Assembly (NCBI RefSeq): GCF_001577835.2
Contig: NC_029529.1
Coordinates: 12,411,380 to 12,475,379 of the forward strand
Source: Coturnix japonica
Lineage: Eukaryota; Chordata; Aves; Galliformes; Phasianidae
Reading direction: 5' to 3'
DNA length: 64,000 nucleotides
Shown: one piece after another, positions 11,700 through 24,700 of the stretch
How positions within the stretch are numbered: position 1 is the stretch's first letter
How the letters are laid out: every line of letters starts with the position of its first letter
Notes under the pieces: model-generated
Databases searched by the model: none
The model's input: the letters and a program-made list of their open reading frames with translations, nothing else
Told to the model about the DNA's origin: nothing
Position numbers and translations under genes: made by a program

Positions 11700-14600
11700 A
11701 TGGCGGCGGCCATGGTGAGCGCGGCGGAGCGGGCGGTGCTGGTGAGTGACACGGGGCGGCGAGCGGAGCGGGAGCGGGAGCGGGAGCGGGAGCGGGAGCG
11801 GGAGCGGGAGCGGGACCGGGAGCTGCGGGATCCGGCCCTTCCGAGCTGGAGCGACGGAACGGGGCCGGGCCGGGCCTGCTCCATGCGGGGCGGGCCGTGC
11901 TATTCGGTGTGAGGCCGCGACGGGACCGTCAGCGTCCGGCAGAACAAAGATCTGCTGCCGTGACCCGGATGGCGCACGGTGCACACGGACACGGCTCAGA
12001 TCGTGTCGGTGCGTCAGGGCGGTGATGGCGCCGGGTGCGGGGGGTGACGCTGCTCCTGTTTCTGCGGTGCAGGAAGAAGAGTTCAGGTGGCTGCTGCACG
12101 AGGAGGTGCACGCCGTGCTGCAACAGCTGCACGACATCCTCAAGGTACCGGCCGTGTTAGTGCATGGTGCGAGATCAGGGTAAAAATGGGGAATGAAGGG
12201 GGGGAGATGCTCGAGGAGGAAGGATCGTGGTGGTTCTGACGTTGCGTGTGGCCCCACAGCAGGTGAGGATGCTCTCCAGTACCTGTATATATTGTACTGC
12301 TTTGGAGGATGTCTTAAAGGTGAGATGTGGCTGCAGGACAGTCAGGAGGGCTGGGCCCTGGGGGCTGCTGTGGGAGAGCCCTGCAGGAATCACTGTGAAG
12401 CTGCTGAAGTGGCGCTGTGACAGTGGGCAGCTGTGCTCTGTTCTCTTGTGATTGCTGGGGGCTCACAGGAGTGACTGCACTGCTCCAGGCCCATTGCTGG
12501 TGTTGTTCAGCCTCACACTGTGCCCAGGCTGAGGTGGGCCAGGACAGGGGGCTCCAGCACTCATTGCTCTCTCTCTCTCTCTTTCTGGGCCAGGAGGCCT
12601 CCCACAGGTTCGCCCTGCCAGCGGGGGGCTCAGAAGGAGCAACCAAGCAGGAGAGCTTCATGCTGAGTGTGGCAGGGTAAGTGGTGCTGCTGTCGGGGCT
12701 GCACTCCTCCCTTTGCAGGGCCGGTCTTAAAAACCTTAACCACTGTCGTAATCTCCCTGTGATAACAATGCTAAATCTCCTTGACACAGGACAAACACAG
12801 CCTTGTATGTGTCCTCCAGGAGTGTAGCTCTGAAATAGCTGTCCATTTTTTCACCTTCAGCATAGTCCTCTGTCAGCATTCTGCACCTTGGCAGGGTTTA
12901 CAAGCTCTGCAAGGCAGGGTGCCTCGCTGCTTAGAGACAGCGTGACGAGCACTGAAGAAGGGTGCAACATTGCTGTCTTGTTTTTGAAAGTCACAGTCTC
13001 CAATAGCATGAAAATGAGCTTAGCTTTTATTCCTTGTTTTTCTGAGGTGGATCTTAAAAGTGCAGATCTGAAGCTCCTCATGTGTTCATATGTAAGGAAT
13101 GGCAAAACTGAGCTTTACAGCCCAGGCGCCTCAATCCTCCCCCAGTGTTTGCTGGAGGTGTGAGCCATCTCGCAGGACCTTTGGACGGGTTTGGGCTGTG
13201 CTTTTTGTTTGTAACAGCAACCAAAGTGTTGATAGGTGACACATGAAGCCTTGTTTGGAACAGAACATGATGTTTCAGGCAGGGTGTGGTGGTGCACAAT
13301 GTATGGAAGGATGCCAAGAACTGGGGGTTTGGATGTGTTTGTAGAGCTGACCTGCACCCAGCAGCTGACCCATAGAGTGACCCCCAGATGGAGGGGACCA
13401 TGGCTGGCTGCCCGGCCTGGGGAGGGGCCGTGCTCTGCCGGCAGCATGTGGGTGTCTGTTGTCTCCTGTGACCTTCATTACCCAGATTTCCTTCTCATTC
13501 TTTTCATTTCAGCATGGACCAGGTAAAAGGTGTGTTAACACTGCAAGGAGATGCCTTGTGTCAAGCTGTGAGTACATTCATGCTTTGTACCACAAAGACA
13601 TGTGGGAGAGGTCTTCGTAGCTATGCTTTAGAAGTGATCAATAAGCATTCTTTGTCTTCTTTAGAAGGCCTAAAATCCTTAATGTTTTAGGGACCGCTCA
13701 CGTTTTACAAGATCCAGCATCTTGAGCCCTCCCCCTCAATGGAATGCCATAATACACCGCAGTCTTGGTGCCAGTTGAACTGGCAGTGGATAGGAGATGT
13801 CTTTGGTTGTAGATTAGACCATAGAGATCCTTAAATTTGGACTTTTTGCAAAAAATTTACCTGTTCGGCTGCAAGAGAGAAGTGTAACGGATGGAGGTTT
13901 ATGTTGGTCATAGCAGCTGGCACTGAAATTCCTGTGGTCGTTGGTGCACTCAGCTTTTCTGGGGATTCTCTGCCTTTACTACCCACGTGGTTGTAATTTC
14001 AAACTCCCTTGAGAGCAGACTTTGCAGATAAGAAGGTGTTTCCTGCCTGGTTCTTGATACACTAAATTCCCTTCAGCTTATCTGTGGTATTAACATCTTC
14101 TTGGAAGAGGGCTGATGTTCTGACCATGGTAGAACTGCTTTTAACAGCTTGCCAAGGTGGTGTGAGAGGCAGAATGGATTGGCAGCCTCTGTGTTCTGCA
14201 TGTGGGAGTTGCCTGCTCTGATGTGTTTTCTTCTTTCTTCAAGGACCTGAATCTGAAGATGCCCAGAAGCAATCAGCTCCTGCATTTTGCTTTCCGGGAA
14301 GACAAGCAGTGGAAACTGCAGCAGGTACCATTAACTTTGTAAGGTTACCCCTCTGCTGCACCTGCTGCCTCCTTGCTTTCTGTAAGGACTGTTCCATTCT
14401 ACACTGTGGTAAAAGATAAGGGAGGAAACACATTTAAATAGAATTGTGGTTCTAGGAGAGCAAGAAAAAAGCAAGTTCTGCTTGTTCCTGAAACACCACC
14501 AGTCTGGAGGCTGTTTATGTAGAGCTCATCATCCTCTAAAGGAGGACCCAGTGCCTGGATCTACACCTGGATCAGAGAGTGTCTGATGTCACCCTTCCTT

Positions 14601-17600
14601 TGGGGCAGTAGTGATGTTTTTACTGACAATCTATGGTTGTTATGGTTTCGTGACAATGGTGTAGCTATTAGTATGTCCAGTCAGCAATGTAGTAACGTAT
14701 CTGGACATCAATGGCACATTTGTATTGACAGGCATCTAGCAGTAACAGAAAAATGGCCTTAACATTTGAGAAGTCACCATTTTCTTAGATGACTCCCAAT
14801 GAAATGTGAAATCTATTTTCTTTTGTGTATTACAGAGAGAGCTTCTTTAATGCTGCTGCATTTGTACCTTTGCAGATCCAGGATGCTAGAAACCATGTAA
14901 ACCAAGCAATTTACCTGCTTATGAACAGAGACGTAAACTACCACTTCAAGACGGGCTCAGAGGTTCTTAAGGTGAGAAGAGAAGCATTCTAGCTTTCTAG
15001 ACATGCTCTCTGGACCAGAGGTTGGGCTTTACTCAGTAGAACTCAGAACAATATCAAACATTTCAGCTAAATCTTTGTAGTTGCTATATGTATGCACAAG
15101 GGCTGCTGATAGGGAAGATATCGTTTTATTCCCACTCAACGCTGTACTGACATTTTCCAGCTTATGGATGCTGTGATGTTACAGCTCTCAAGAGCTCGGA
15201 ATCGACTCACCACTCCAGCCACGCTGACCCTGCCAGAAATTGCCTCCAGTGGTCTCACAGTAAGTGTGCAATAGTCTAAATCTAAAGCATGCAGTGGTCT
15301 GGATATTGTGCTGCATTGTGGTGGGAATGGATTTCTGAAGCCTCTCCTGGGCAAGGAGAGAAGGGGAGAGAGATGAAGTAAGTGCAAACCCTGAGCTTTT
15401 AATTCTCGTCAGTTCTGTATCCCTTGGGGGTTGAGGATTCTGGTTCTCAGGGAGAGGTTGTGTTCCATGCCCAGGAATGTTGTCCAGGGATGATTTCTTT
15501 CTATGAATACTATTCCATCCTCTTTTGGCACCAGCACTCGTGCCCACACCACCTGATGCAACTGCAGCAGGAGGAGCAACCATTACATGCATGTTGCTCA
15601 ATCTCTTTCTTTAGTCGTATCTCACACTGTGGGCTACTTGCTGTATAGCTTAGAAAAGGAAGTGATTTTGTAGCATTAGAAATAATGGTCTGTTCACTGA
15701 TACAGAAACAATTTGTTTTCTCACCAGAAAATGTTCAGCCCTGCTCTGCCTCCAGACATCCTTGTGAATTTCTATATAAACCTGAATAAGCTGTGCCTGA
15801 CTGTCTACCAACTCCATGTGCTGCAGCCCAGCACGACCAAGGTAATGCCTGCCATTTCCTGAGCTTTGTTTATCTATCTCTCTTCTCTCTCTTCGCCTCC
15901 TACTGTGAGGAGGTCACGCTGTTACATTGTGTACTGTTAATAAGCATAAGATAATGTAGAAATCAGGATGACTGGTATTGTGTCTGTATTTAGGTCTTCT
16001 ACAGCCAGAACACTGGCTCTAAACTCTGCTGGTGACATTGCTCTTTAGGCAAGAAGAAAATAACAGTTCTCTGGAGAAAGTCATTATTATTTTTAGGGAG
16101 GCAATGTTTTACCTTGCAATAGAGTTGGATAATTTATACATAGTTCTGGAAGGGCACAGTTGTAGTATTGCATTTTATACTGATGTCACATCTTAAGTTT
16201 TCTGAATGGGGTTTTGGTGGTTACTTTTCTGCTTAACATAATATACTTGGGTCAGCTTGTTGTCCCATAAAAACAGAAGTAAACTCACAGTTTAGGAAAT
16301 ACAGTCCCTTCATAGAGATATTTTTCCTAAAACCAATTTTCTGCTTTTCTTCTGGATATTCTGTTCAGTGGGAACTTACTTTTGTGATTCTATATTAGCT
16401 CTATATTCTGGAGCTAAATTGGACTTGGCGGCTGTGTAGAATGTTTTTCTAAAGGAGCAAAATGGGATCAAGTGTCAGGAATTCAATATGAACAGAGTAT
16501 TCAGACATACACAGATGCTGGTTTGAACATCTTATAGGTCTTCCAAGTATTTTACTGCCTCAAAATCCTAATCAGCATTGCCTTCTCCTAGAACTTCAAG
16601 CCTGCTGGAGGATCCATTCTGCACAACCCTGGAGCCATGTTGTAAGTACAGTTGCTACAAGGCTGTGTAACAGGGATGCAGAGGGTAAGGTCCAAATGGA
16701 GCAGATGCTCTAATCAAACTGTTTAATGGAAAAACTAAACTGAGTCGCTTGCTGTGGCTGTGCCTGTAATCACACAGCTACCTGTAATAGTGTTTCTTTA
16801 ATGACTGTGAGAAAGGCTTTTCAGGACTCAGCTTACCCACAGAGTGTCACGAGTTTGGCAAGAGATGAGAGTTCTTAGCCAGTAGAACATCAGACTATTG
16901 GAATGGCCACCTGCACTTCCTGCAGCACACCGCTCTGGAAAGTGATGATGTTTCTACCTGAACACTGTTAAATTGTGCTTAACTCTGAGTCCAGTTGGAG
17001 GTAGACTGAGAGTTTGTGTTCTGTAACTTTGCCAGGTGCTGTTTTAAATGTAGAAGTCATTCTGATTCCTTCTGTGAGAATGGAGGACAGTTGAGTTTTG
17101 TGTTCTGTGCTGCTGTGTGAAGCTGTGCTCTTCTTTTATCCTATCCAGTGAGTTTGGCAACCAGCGTTATGAAGTCAGCCATGTCCACAAAATGGAGTGC
17201 GTTGTCCCATGGTTAAATGATGCCCTTGTCTTCTTCACAGTTTCACTGCAGCTTTGCCAGCAACTGAAGGACAAGGTAATGGCTTTAGAGAAGGAGCTTC
17301 ATTTTATAACTCTGAATTTTGAGGGAACCTTAGATATCCTAAAAATCTGGTGAGATATTTTGTATAGACGGAAAACAAGCTGTGAGTCAGTGCTCTGGAG
17401 CCCAGGAGCTGGCTGTCAGTGCCGAGCAGACAGCAGCCATCTGGGGTGAATGTAGTGTGGCAGATGTTTGCTGAGCTAGATGGAAAGGAGCGGTCAGAGT
17501 TCTTGTGTTCTCAGTCGTGAGCTGCATGTTAAGAAATGCCTGGGCAGGAGACATGGAGACCTGTCCAGCAAAGTGGTTTCCAGTAGAGCAAAGTCCAGTT

Positions 17601-17858
17601 CCAGCTCTGCAGCTGACCTGGCCGCTACCTTGGAAAATGTCAGTGTGCTCTAAGCCTCCTCAGTGACAACAGCAGCAGAGCTGTCTTTCTGCAGCACAGT
17701 GCAAGATAATGCTGCAAAGTTCAATCTTTTCACACTCATAGTGGTAAATATAAAGCTCTGTTCTTCTATGGCTGAGGCATTCCAGGAGTTTAACTGCTTT
17801 TTCTCTTGCTTTCCAGATCTCAGTTTTCTCCAGTTACTGGAACTACAAGCCATATTAA
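11700..17858 (+). CDS. ROGDI: ROGDI, complete, 11 coding exons, 286 aa
   Basis: Rogdi is a leucine-zipper protein of neurons and epithelia. It is related to the Rav2 subunit of the RAVE/DMX V-ATPase assembly complex, and its loss in human causes Kohlschutter-Tonz syndrome. Exons: 11700-11741, 12073-12144, 12594-12676, 13513-13567, 14244-14324, 14876-14971, 15161-15259, 15728-15841, 16592-16641, 17149-17275, 17817-17858. They sum to 861 nt with consistent phases and AG/GT borders, ending in TAA. Human ROGDI is 287 aa. Recognisable segments are [16 protein letters not shown] (exon 2), [18 protein letters not shown] (exon 5), [18 protein letters not shown] (exon 7) and the C-terminus [13 protein letters not shown]. 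The first of two in-frame ATGs (11700 and 11712) is chosen because it gives the same N-terminal length as mammals. The gene lies 3.4 kb downstream of GLYR1, as in human. Confidence 0.97.
11766..11813. repeat. (GAGCGG)8 hexanucleotide repeat in ROGDI intron 1
   Basis: There are eight perfect GAGCGG copies in a row, with imperfect copies on both sides (about 11756-11822). They start 25 bp after the exon 1 donor, inside the CpG island. The + strand has a G-run every six bases, which could form G-quadruplex or slip. Confidence 0.9.
12567..12584. repeat. Short (CT)n run before ROGDI exon 3
   Basis: This is an uninterrupted CT dinucleotide run that ends just upstream of the exon 3 acceptor (exon starts 12594). 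It forms most of that acceptor's polypyrimidine tract. Confidence 0.8.
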
Positions 17859-18656
17859 TTCCCTGTGGACTGTCCAAACCCTTTAAAGCACCTCCAGTGT
17901 CTCCCCATTTGTTTTCTGTGTGCCAGTTGAATCCAGGTCAGCCTGTGAGGAGTGCTGTGATTCACTTACCTCGTGGTCCTCTTCAGGGTGGGGTCAATGG
18001 ATCTGGAGATACACGTCTGGTAGCCTTGTCTGGGAATAATGCATGATCAGGGCACCAAGCAGTGCTGTGTGGTTGGTGGGAGCTTCCACCTGTTTTCTTG
18101 TGTAGTTTATGCTTTGCAAACCTCTGATGATCAGTAGTCCCTTACAAGGGATGGGGAGCTGTGGACCAACCACCTTCAATAACTGTGTTTGCACACAGTG
18201 CTATTACTAGCTGCTGGACTATGAGCTGGTTGGGAAGGGGTGAAGTTAGATTCATTTAACACACCACAAAAAGTGTAGGGCATGTTGGTCCAGCTGCAGT
18301 TATGACTAGCTCAGAGCTTTTCTCTCCAGTCTGTTCTGGCCATACCCATGTTATCAATTCCCCTTTGGGGATACTTTTACTTGTTACTATTTGAGCTTTT
18401 TTTCCTTGGCATCAATGTGATCATCTGTGTTATTTATTTTTCCTAAACCCTAGTCCGGCCGCTTGGTTTTTTTCCAGGTGTGGTATCTCATTTTCATTGC
18501 CAGCCTTTGGAGCTGCCTTGGTACCTTGAACAAAGCTGTGCAGTCTCACATCCTGTCATTAAACTCCAAGTGAGTACCATGTTGTTAATATGATTTGCTG
18601 CCTATTTATGAATGCTGCACTATGTAACTCAGCCCTCTAATCACTGGTAACTGTGA

Positions 18657-18711
18657 AATAAATATCCTCAGACATACTATGCTCCTGTGCGTTGTCTTTG
18701 CTGAGAATAAA
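18657..18711 (+). terminator. ROGDI polyadenylation signals (two AATAAA)
   Basis: AATAAA occurs at 18657-18662 and again at 18706-18711, about 800-850 bp after the ROGDI stop. These are the first canonical signals I noticed downstream and fit a 3' UTR of roughly 0.8 kb. Between stop and signal, 18480-18573 looks like a possible spliced 3' UTR segment: a pyrimidine-rich stretch ending CCAG, then about 94 bp, then GTGAGT. This is not certain. Confidence 0.6.
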
Positions 18712-18729
18712 GATTGCCAAAGGTTCTGT

Positions 18730-21700
18730 GCTCTTTTTTCAACTGAGTGCTTTAGTTGTGCATGCTGTATTACTGCTTGGAGGATGGAGCCTAAGAGCCT
18801 GTAGCTGTTAGCCAGTGCTGTCTGACCTGAGTGTTATTTAAAGCCCTTCTCCAAACTTCCCTTGATAGTCATGTTTAGAACTGGATTGCGTTGGCTCTTG
18901 CAGCTGACTGGCTGTGCTGAGGAAGCATTGTCTATCTCCTGCTTAGCAGCTACTCATCCTGTCCAGCCTGTTTCTGGTGAGTTTCATCACCAGACCTTAC
19001 CCAGGAGTCTACATTTGTGCTGAGGTGAGCTGAGCAACTACAGGACATCAGGCCATTGGAGGCTGTATTGACAGGATGCGGGTTGTCCAGGACGCAGGAT
19101 CAAGATCTCTTGATACTGCTTGGAGAGAGCACAGAATGGCAAAGGTTGGAAAGGAATCTAGGTGATCTGGTCTACATGTTAATATTGCAGGTTGCAGGCA
19201 TTAGCACTTCTTATAAATGAAAATTGGACTATGACTGATTAATTGATGTATGTGTTAGTAGTGAAAGGTGGAAAGTAGGGAGGCCTGGGTGAGCTAATTC
19301 AATAGTAGAAACGAGGCTGATTGACTGGAATTAGTAATGCAACTAGTTGTGGTCATGACCCTGGGGATGCATTTACCAGTCCTTGTTTTGTTCCTGACTG
19401 TTTTCTGCTTAGCGTATGGCTATACATGTGTGCTCACCACTGACAGCTTCTCACACGAGAGTACTTTTATAGTTAATCTCTCTGGAGCTGTCTGAGGTTC
19501 TCCTTAACCCTCTGTGTATGTGGGTGGAGGATCCTCTTTTAATTCACACTACTGTGTGCAGTCCTGTTGGTGTTGCCTCATCCTCTCCAACGGGGCTTCC
19601 AGCTGTCAGGGATACAACACTCAATCCAGTGTGTTTGTTTCCTTCCAGTGAAAACAGTCTCCTTCTGTTCTGAAGGGTAGGAGCATGCAAAGTGAATGGC
19701 TGTGCTGCTTCCAGCTCTGATGCAGTGACTGTTGTGAGGTGGCAGGGCAGCTCCTATTCAGAGGACACTGCCTTGTTTAATGATTCAGAAGAGCATTGCC
19801 CTGGCAGGAAGGGGTCGCTGCCCATCTTGGGACCACACTGACAGATATGCAGGGTATTGCCAGAAAGCAAAGGTACTGTACCAGTCCACCAGGGGCTGTA
19901 AGGGTGCTCTGTTAAGGGGCTGATGCTTTTCACTCGGGAAGCAGTGAGAATCTGAGGCAATAACAGCCCACAGTCCTGGGGCTGCAGGATGGGTTTTGGT
20001 TCAGAAGCTGGGCTTAGGGGCAGAACAGTTCTGCTCCCAGCACTGTGGAAATACACACAGGATGATGCTTCTCAGCAGTGTGTGCTGGTCCTGCGCCAAA
20101 GAGGAAAGGCACCCAGGGGCTCTGCCTGCTGTGCTGCTTGGTCTCCTGGAACAAGGTCTGTGCCTCCTCCAGACAAGCCCTGCATCCTAGGGGCCAAGAC
20201 AGGGATTTTGCTCACTCGTACTTCAGGCTTGGCAGTGCTCGTGTTATCTGAAATGTCAGCAGACAAGCAGAGCTGACACGTTTGTGCTCTGTGGAGTCAC
20301 AGTCAAGCGGCGCTTCATGCCTGTCTGGTCCCATCTCCCTGTTGCTGTTGGAAGGAGGGAGGAGGTTTGCTGGATGGAGGTTGCTGCTGGGCCGCACAGA
20401 GCCAGTTCTGTTTGCTGGAAGTCTCTCCAGAAGTTGGAATGGTTTGTTCTGATTGCTGTGAAGAGCAAAGTGTACAATGTCTCCCTGCTTCTCATCACTT
20501 ACAGTTTAATTACAGCCCAGTTCCACTGCCATTCAAGTTGTGGTGTCAGCTCAGGTAAATGAATGTTTTGCTTCTAAGCTTCTTATCAGCAGAGTCCGTA
20601 ATTCACCTGGAAGATATTTGTGTGTGCCGATTTGCTGCCTAGAGAATGGAATGACATTTGTCTCATTGCTGGGCTGCTGATTATGAGAGCTGGGACAGGG
20701 GCAGTGGCAGCGGGGAAGGCAGATACATTTACCCACGTGGCTGGCAAGAAGCCTGAGTGGGTTCAAGCAGATGGAAAGTTACACAGGGAGATTGAAAGCT
20801 TGAATGGGCAGGAGACAAAGTGATGCATTTATTTGCTGAGTGGGTAGGTAGAAAGAAATGGGCGTGAGCGAGAACTCAGTTAAGCAGCTGATGAAAATTG
20901 AGTTGTTTTCTGGCTTGTGGCCCTGGGAATGAAAACGATTTGTACTCCAAAATGCTGGTGTGGGAGGCGCTCCTTGGTTCCTGAGCTCCAAAATCACTCT
21001 GCATCTTGCTGGGTCTCCTCACTCTCTTCTCCCTGTGCTCCTGTTGCTGGTCCAGCTGTTCCTTCATCACAGACTCACCATCTTCCCCACCATGTGTTGG
21101 GACTGGGACGCCCTCTTGTTGGACATCCCCAGCAGAGCACGGGGTGCTTTCAGCAGCTGCAGTCTCAGGGTTGACCTTGAGCTTTCCTTTGAGAAAGCTT
21201 TTGACATGAACTTGAGCACCTCCACAGGCAGGGTGGAGGATTTGCTGCCTATTATAATGATTGCAACCTTGCCAGAGAGAAGAAATGCAGCCATTCCAAG
21301 TCTGAGCACGTGCAACTTCTGTTTTCCAGCTAGATCTGAGACTCCAACCTGCAAGTGGGGCTTCTCTATTTTTTTTGCTAGCACAAAGAGGTGGTATATG
21401 GCTGGACTGAATGCCGAATATCTGCTTTCTCCCAGCCTGTCAATTGAGCAGGGCGAAGAAGGGTCTCCATCACGAGCAGTATTCACTCAGCACTGATTCT
21501 CCCTTTCTGGTGATGATCTGCAGCACAGTCATTGTCATGGGGTTTTTACCCACGTCTTGTGCATTATTCTGATTTCCTATTGTTCTGGTTTGTTAATCAA
21601 GTGCTCAGGGATGGGACAGTGCCAATCAAAGCAGGCTTATAGAAAACAGCTCTCATCAAAGTCACTTGATATTTTTCAGTGCAGGATATTTTACGGATAC

Positions 21701-24700
21701 TTCAGATACTTTATGTCAGAAGACATCTCTAAGGGCTCTGTCCTGCCATTTTGCCTTTGGCACACGGCTTTTCCTACAGAGAGGAACTGAGGCAAAGCCA
21801 GGGATTGGTGCTGTAGGGAGCAGCAGGAGCTGTGACTTTTGTATGTGTACATCAGCGTCAGCCCTCAGATCGGACTCTGAAGCTGTCAGAGTGACCGTGT
21901 ATCTGTGGGGCAGTAGATGTTTTATGCTGGGAAGTGGAGCAGCACTTCTGAACACCTGAAACAGGTGGATCCCATGCCTGGTGGCAGCAGCTCTTGGTGG
22001 AACCAGGGCTCAGGGGAGAGTCAGGTTGTTTTAATTGTGTGCATTTAGCTCTTCCCCAGCTTTAAACTTCTCTCCTTTAAAGTGAGTTTAAACTACGATC
22101 AGGACTGTTCTAGATTTAGCTTCTGGCTTGGGCAATAGCCAGCTGGGATCCATTAGCGGGAGCAGGAAGGATGGTGTGGGCAGGAAGCTGCACAGGACAC
22201 CACATCAGGATTTTGCTGTGTACCACAAAGCCAGGTTGAACACTTCATTAGAAACAAACTGTGTCATGTTCTAATATTAGCAAATGTGCAAACAGCTTGT
22301 CTGTCCACTGCTGCTGTGCAGGCTGTGCTGCGGCACAAAGGCCACGTGGCTTTGCTGAGCTGCTGCTGGCAGAGCTCCCTGCGTGTGGGGCTGCACTGAG
22401 GGCTCAGGCACCCAGTGCTGGGATGTGTTTAAACGTCCCTTGAATTGTGTCTCTATCTGGGTGGGCCCAATGCAGAAAGAATCCTGCCCAGCAAAATGGA
22501 TACTAAGCAATGGATTCTGCTTGGATCCTTTTATTGATGCAGTAGCCCAAGCTGTTTTTGCAGGTAGCTCCAGTCCAGAAGGAATGGATGGATGTTGGGG
22601 CTGTAGGGCTGGGAAGGTTGTCATGGCTCAGACTTTCTAGGAGAGCTGTGTCTGGAGGCCCCAGCATGAGTGATGAGCTTAATTATTGCTGACAGGTCCC
22701 AAATTAACCTGTGGCTGCTGAAGAGAAGCATGTGTGGGTTGAAGGAGTCTCATCTTCTGTGCTGAATGCCAGGCAACAGAGGAAGAAATGGAGGATGTGG
22801 GTTGAGCTCTCGCATGCTGCTTTGATGGTATTGGAGATGAAGTTAAAATCAGTGACTGAAGGTGTTTCACTGAGCAATAGGGCAGAGCCCCAGCCAGGCA
22901 GTGACCACAGAGCACTGGTGTACAGGGGCTATGGCTGATTGTGAGGAAGGAGAAAAGGGGCTTGTACTGAGCAAGATGCACCTTGGGCAAAAGTTTACAA
23001 CCCCAGATCTAGAAAGAATTCCCCATTTGCTCCCACAGCCATAGATCCTCACTCTCTGGCACCTTCAGACTAACCTGCGTCCTGCTGCAGGCACCCACGT
23101 GTGCTTATAACACCTTATGGGCAGTAGAAAGGGCACGTGAGAAGAGGTGACAATAGCACTCAGTGCACAGGACAGGAAAGCTCTGACTTTAACACAGGTA
23201 TGTATGTGGCAGGCATGTGGGTCCTGAAAATAAGCCTGCCTCTTCTACCCAAGTGCACCCAGAAGCATCATGCTGAATAATAACCCTGTTATCCCCAGCA
23301 CGGCTTTATTCCAATGCTTGAAGCATTATTCATTTGAATGAAATTATTACTTTCTGAACACTTTTGGTCATTGGGGAAGTATGAACTTGGTGTAAGAGCA
23401 GATGGAACCATTTATTTCTGCTTGGGCTGGTACTCATTTCTCTGATGGCATCTGGAAGTGTTTTGACACCTGCCCTGATGCACACACCATGTTATAGTAA
23501 TACAAGCCATGCTCCAGGCTCTCTAATCACAGCGTTCATGTAAGTGGCACGCTGAGAGGATGCAGAAGCAGACACTGGAGCCCCCAGGAACGCAGGCAGC
23601 CCATACAGAAGACAGGCTCCATGTCCAAGGGTGATGTCTGCCTGCTCGTGTCTTTATTGACCCCTGCTTTAATCACCAGGACTTGCATCTCTTCCTTGTC
23701 TGTTCCCTCTGTGCTTATTAAGGGTGCTGCTGAGGTTCTTGTACAAACAACTCCGCTAAACGGTGATGGGCATCTCAGCCAATATACTCAAATTAGTACT
23801 GGTCTCTGTCTGACATTAGGAGAGAGAGGTATAATTAAGGTAATTACAAGCAATTCAGTAGCGGACGGGGAGAGCAAACTGTCTTTCACATGAGAAAAAC
23901 ACACCATGTAGCCAGTCTGCCCAAACCATCACAGCACAGAGCAAAACTGGAGATTTCCAGCTGGCCCACAGGTGTCTGTCCCCAGCACAGCCCAAAGGTG
24001 ACCCCCAGGATTGGGTGGGCTCCCAGCACTGCCCTTGGGGTGGGTGACACTGTGGCTCCTTGCAGCACTGTCTGCTCACAGCAGGAGACAGGGACCTCGT
24101 GGAAACGCCTGATGTCGCCACCAGTGACAACAATCAGGGTGAATGGATGGGGAGATGCTCCCAAAGTGCCTACAGCTAGGTGGACAGAATAACGGACTGG
24201 CACTAATATAGTGATATCCATCTTCCAGCTTTATTATGCAAAATAAAAGAAAACAAAAAACCCACCCCCCTACAGCAAGGTGTACATTCTTATAGTGCTA
24301 AACAAACACAGCTGAGACCTGATTACTCCCCTTGGCATCCAGTTTGGATTGGCTGTTGCCAGACTTCCTCATTAACTCCCATCTGGGTCAGTTCAAGTAG
24401 CCTCTTGGTATACTGGGTTGCTCAACTCCAGCTGCAGCAGATCATGGCCCCATTCCATCAAAAAACATCTCCACAGCCACAGTGTGGGCTCTGATTGTCG
24501 ATTTGACAGTCTGGGCACATGGTGTCCTCACAGAGGGGCGAGGTGTTGGGTTCTCTGCTTTCTCATGTTTTGCTCTGGGGTACCATGCACAGGGGCTCCC
24601 CTTCACTGCAGGCCTTCCCCAGCACTTCCCTGTGGCTTTGGGCAGGTGGGGTTCAGCTGTTCTGCCCACTCTTATTAGTTTTAGAAAGAAGGAGAGAAAT

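Larger units (their letters stand above)
10540..12060. promoter_or_regulatory. CpG island spanning the ROGDI promoter, exon 1 and start of intron 1
   Basis: The sequence becomes markedly CpG- and GC-rich here compared with both flanks. A short AT-richer interruption lies at about 11145-11320. The island contains four local tandem repeats listed separately, GC boxes (GGGGCGGGGC at several places from 11508 on), five CCAAT boxes and the ROGDI start codon. No TATA box is evident. This is typical of a broadly expressed housekeeping-type promoter. The extent is judged by eye. Confidence 0.8.

Noticed and set aside
10406-12257. Several long open frames, mostly antisense, across the ROGDI CpG island
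   Set aside because: They arise from GC-rich sequence and the tandem repeats (RSRSRS, PLPLPL-type translations) and conflict with the well-supported ROGDI exons.
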